DNA from: Clostridiales bacterium
GTDB lineage: Bacteria > Bacillota_A > Clostridia > Oscillospirales > Oscillospiraceae
NCBI GenBank assembly: GCA_022777455.1
Contig: JALFGI010000336.1
Span: 1-7,589 of the forward strand
DNA length: 7,589 bases
Direction of reading: 5' to 3'
In this document: piece after piece, positions 6,610 to 7,589 of the stretch
Position numbering within the stretch: the stretch's first letter is position 1
Layout of the letters: each line of letters opens with the position of its first letter
The notes under the pieces: generated by a model
What the model was told of the DNA's origin: nothing
The model's database searches: none
What the model saw: the letters and a program-made list of their open reading frames with translations, nothing else
Program-made: the position numbers and the translations under genes

Positions 6610-6703
6610 ACCGCACCTGTCGCCATTCCTCATCCGCCCCAGTGTGCGCACTGGGGCACCTTCCCCCCGGGGGAAGGTAGCCTTACCGCACCTGGTTCCA
6701 TTC
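6610..6703. repeat. Direct repeat flanking the right double-hairpin unit
   Basis: ACCGCACCTG-3-CCATTC occurs at 6610-6628 and 6685-6703, differing only in the 3 middle bases and offset by exactly 75 bases. The two copies bracket 6629-6684, which holds both right-hand hairpins. This may reflect a repeat unit of 75 bases or an insertion between duplicated ends. Confidence 0.6.
6620..6678 (-). repeat. Double-hairpin repeat unit, right copy (inverted)
   Basis: Read on the - strand, hairpin 1 is ACCTTCCCCC / GGGGGAAGGT (6678-6658), hairpin 2 is GCCCCAGTG / CACTGGGGC with a 4-base loop (6657-6636), and a tail GGATGAGGAATGGCGA follows (6635-6620). It matches the left unit in hairpin 1 and tail, while hairpin 2 has a different sequence but is still a stem. 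Similar units are, as I recall, common between genes in Ruminococcaceae. Confidence 0.7.
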
Positions 6704-6742
6704 AACCCACCGATAAATTACAATTTATTTGCAATATGTAGC

Positions 6743-7462
6743 TTATTTCTTGATCTGGAACAAAGGCGCGGCCACGTGCTTGTACAGCAGCATGGTCAGC
6801 AGGGACACCATTGCTCCCTTCACCAAATTCAAAGGTGCCACGCACCAGAACACAAAGCTGCTGACACTTGAAATACCTGCATGGATGTCGGAGCCCATGG
6901 CGATGATGCTGTCCAGGGGCATGTGGAACAGCTCAGAGAACTTGGGCAGCAGGTACACCGCGTTGAAGGCGCTGCCAAACACCGTCATGCACAGGGTACC
7001 GATGACCAGACCGACGATGGCACTGGTCTTGGTTTTCCGCATGTGATAGATTACCACAGCAGGGAGTACAAAGCAGCAGCCTACCACGAAATTGGCAAAA
7101 TCACCCACAAAGGCGGTGGAGGTTCCCTTCAGCAGCAGCTTCAGCAGAATTTTGATTCCCTCGCAGGCCACGGTGGCGCTGGGTCCAAGGAAGAAACCGG
7201 CCAGCAGCACGGGAACCTCGGAGAAATCCAGCTTGTAGAAGCCCGGGGCCAGGAAGGGCAGGGGGAAGTCCAGCATGTGCAGCACTGCCGCCAGGGCGGA
7301 GCAGATGCCGATGATGCTCACCCGGCGGGCGGCGGAGACCTTTCGCAGCTGGGGCAGCTTGATTTCCACCAATCTGGCTGCCACACCCAGGGCCGCGATC
7401 ACCAGCACACATACGCCGATAAAGCTGAGATTGTTTACAACGTTCGTCCATAATTCTTTCAT
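6743..7462 (-). CDS. ribU: Riboflavin ECF transporter S component RibU
   Basis: This 239-residue membrane protein is the substrate-binding S component of an energy-coupling-factor transporter, which imports riboflavin or FMN when docked on the shared EcfT/EcfA/EcfA' module; those genes are not in the window. The family core starts near residue 46: RRVSIIGICSAL, then FLAPGFYKLDFSEVPVLLAGF (70-90) in two parts, EGIKILLKLLLKGTST (101-116), AFVGDFANFVVG (117-128) and the C-terminal CVAPLNLVKG (207-216). A further hydrophobic segment (about 14-30) precedes the usual six helices, making it longer than the roughly 190-210 residues of well-known RibU proteins; clostridial relatives with such an extension are familiar. 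ATG 7462 has GAGGTG (7474-7469) 6 bases upstream; a longer reading from 7549 would run through the terminator and riboswitch. The FMN riboswitch upstream strongly supports riboflavin as substrate. Confidence 0.9.
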   Translation of the reverse strand: MKELWTNVVNNLSFIGVCVLVIAALGVAARLVEIKLPQLRKVSAARRVSIIGICSALAAVLHMLDFPLPFLAPGFYKLDFSEVPVLLAGFFLGPSATVACEGIKILLKLLLKGTSTAFVGDFANFVVGCCFVLPAVVIYHMRKTKTSAIVGLVIGTLCMTVFGSAFNAVYLLPKFSELFHMPLDSIIAMGSDIHAGISSVSSFVFWCVAPLNLVKGAMVSLLTMLLYKHVAAPLFQIKK

Positions 7463-7478
7463 TTTCCGCACCTCATGC

Positions 7479-7511
7479 AAAAAAATTCCCCCTGAGGGTA
7501 TACTCAGGGGG
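7479..7511 (-). terminator. Riboswitch-controlled intrinsic terminator (attenuator) of ribU
   Basis: On the - strand, CCCCCTGAG (7511-7503) pairs perfectly with CTCAGGGGG (7496-7488) around loop TATACC, then AATTTTTTT follows (7487-7479). It lies between the FMN aptamer and the ribU ribosome binding site, so it is the expected expression platform: FMN binding should favour it and stop ribU transcription. Confidence 0.9.
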
Positions 7512-7533
7512 CGAAAATAAACGCAAGTATATT

Positions 7534-7589
7534 GCGCATCTTCTTCCATCCAGACTATACTGTCGGTATCGGAGTTTCACCGATTCGGC
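7534..7589 (-). promoter_or_regulatory. FMN riboswitch (RFN element), 3' part, cut by window end
   Basis: The - strand reads ATCGGTGAAACTCCGATACC, then CCGACAGTATAGTCTGG and ATGGAAGAAGATG. This is the conserved 3' half of the FMN aptamer, with its last internal hairpin (ATCGG/CCGAT) and the hallmark ACAGTATAGTC-GGATG-GAAGAAG segments. The 5' half, including the start of stem P1, lies beyond base 7589. A small hairpin CGCAA-GTATA-TTGCG (7522-7536 on +) between aptamer and terminator may be part of the switching structure. FMN (made from riboflavin) should reduce expression of ribU. Confidence 0.93.

Larger units (their letters stand above)
6316..6731. mobile_element. MITE-like, hairpin-rich non-coding element with terminal inverted repeats
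   Basis: This 416-base stretch fills most of the gap between the convergent HTH and ribU genes. Its ends are inverted repeats of 17 bases with one mismatch: CAAACAAATTGTAATTT (6316-6332) against the complement of 6715-6731. CAAT directly flanks both sides (6312-6315 and 6732-6735), a possible 4-base target duplication. No convincing gene lies inside. It contains at least six hairpins, including two related hairpin pairs in opposite orientation, and an extra AAATTGTAA copy at 6420-6428. These are the marks of a non-autonomous transposable element or of nested intergenic repeats. The transposase that would move it is not in the window. The CAAT match could be chance. Confidence 0.55.

Noticed and set aside
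6418..6705. A - strand frame of 95 codons, and a + strand frame at 6542-6871, in the hairpin element
   Set aside because: They run through the hairpins and inverted repeats and have no clear RBS. The peptide is a by-product of the repeat sequence.
6316..6731. CRISPR array or classical IS element
   Set aside because: There are no regularly spaced identical direct repeats with unique spacers, and no transposase reading frame inside.
6881..7453. A 190-codon + strand frame opposite ribU
   Set aside because: It is rich in Gln, Gly and His with no motif. The - strand frame is a clear RibU preceded by an FMN riboswitch.

Overview
The window looks like chromosome of a gut-type Firmicute, probably class Clostridia near Oscillospiraceae/Ruminococcaceae. 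The signs are GC-rich genes with AGGAGG-type ribosome binding sites, a permuted family 3 glycosidase of the kind known from Ruminococcus and Butyrivibrio, a clostridial-type RibU behind an FMN riboswitch, and intergenic hairpin repeats built on CTTCCCCC/GGGGGAAG. The genus is inference.

Left part (1-5173): one + strand transcription unit with a good promoter at 46-74. It holds a MATE-family exporter (105-1478), a membrane-anchored or secreted GH3 protein of the beta-N-acetylhexosaminidase type (1475-2665, ATGA overlap with the MATE gene), and a large cytoplasmic GH3 beta-glucosidase-type enzyme with its domains in inverted order (2711-5134). A strong hairpin terminator closes it at 5147-5173. 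The layout suggests linked glycoside hydrolysis outside and inside the cell plus export of some small molecule, but the substrates cannot be read from the sequence.

Middle part (5174-6280): a small, visibly more AT-rich regulatory block. An unrecognised 109-residue four-cysteine protein (5177-5506, - strand) diverges from a 101-residue XRE/HTH regulator (5639-5944, + strand), which is followed by a second, 68-residue Cro/C1-type HTH protein (6014-6220). The 132-base divergent spacer holds promoter hexamers and several short palindromes that could be operators. A strong hairpin lies at 6252-6279. The block resembles a remnant or cargo of a mobile element, but no integrase or phage structural gene is present.

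Right part (6281-7589): about 460 bases without a gene, mostly one hairpin-rich element (6316-6731) with 17-base terminal inverted repeats and a possible CAAT target duplication. It looks like a non-autonomous MITE-like element. To its right, reading leftward, is a riboflavin ECF-transporter S component (RibU, 6743-7462) controlled by an FMN riboswitch with an intrinsic terminator. The 5' half of the riboswitch aptamer is outside the window.

No clearly new system is proven here. The best candidates for a second look are the hairpin element with structure-preserving stem changes, the four-cysteine protein/XRE divergent module, and the MATE-GH3-GH3 operon.
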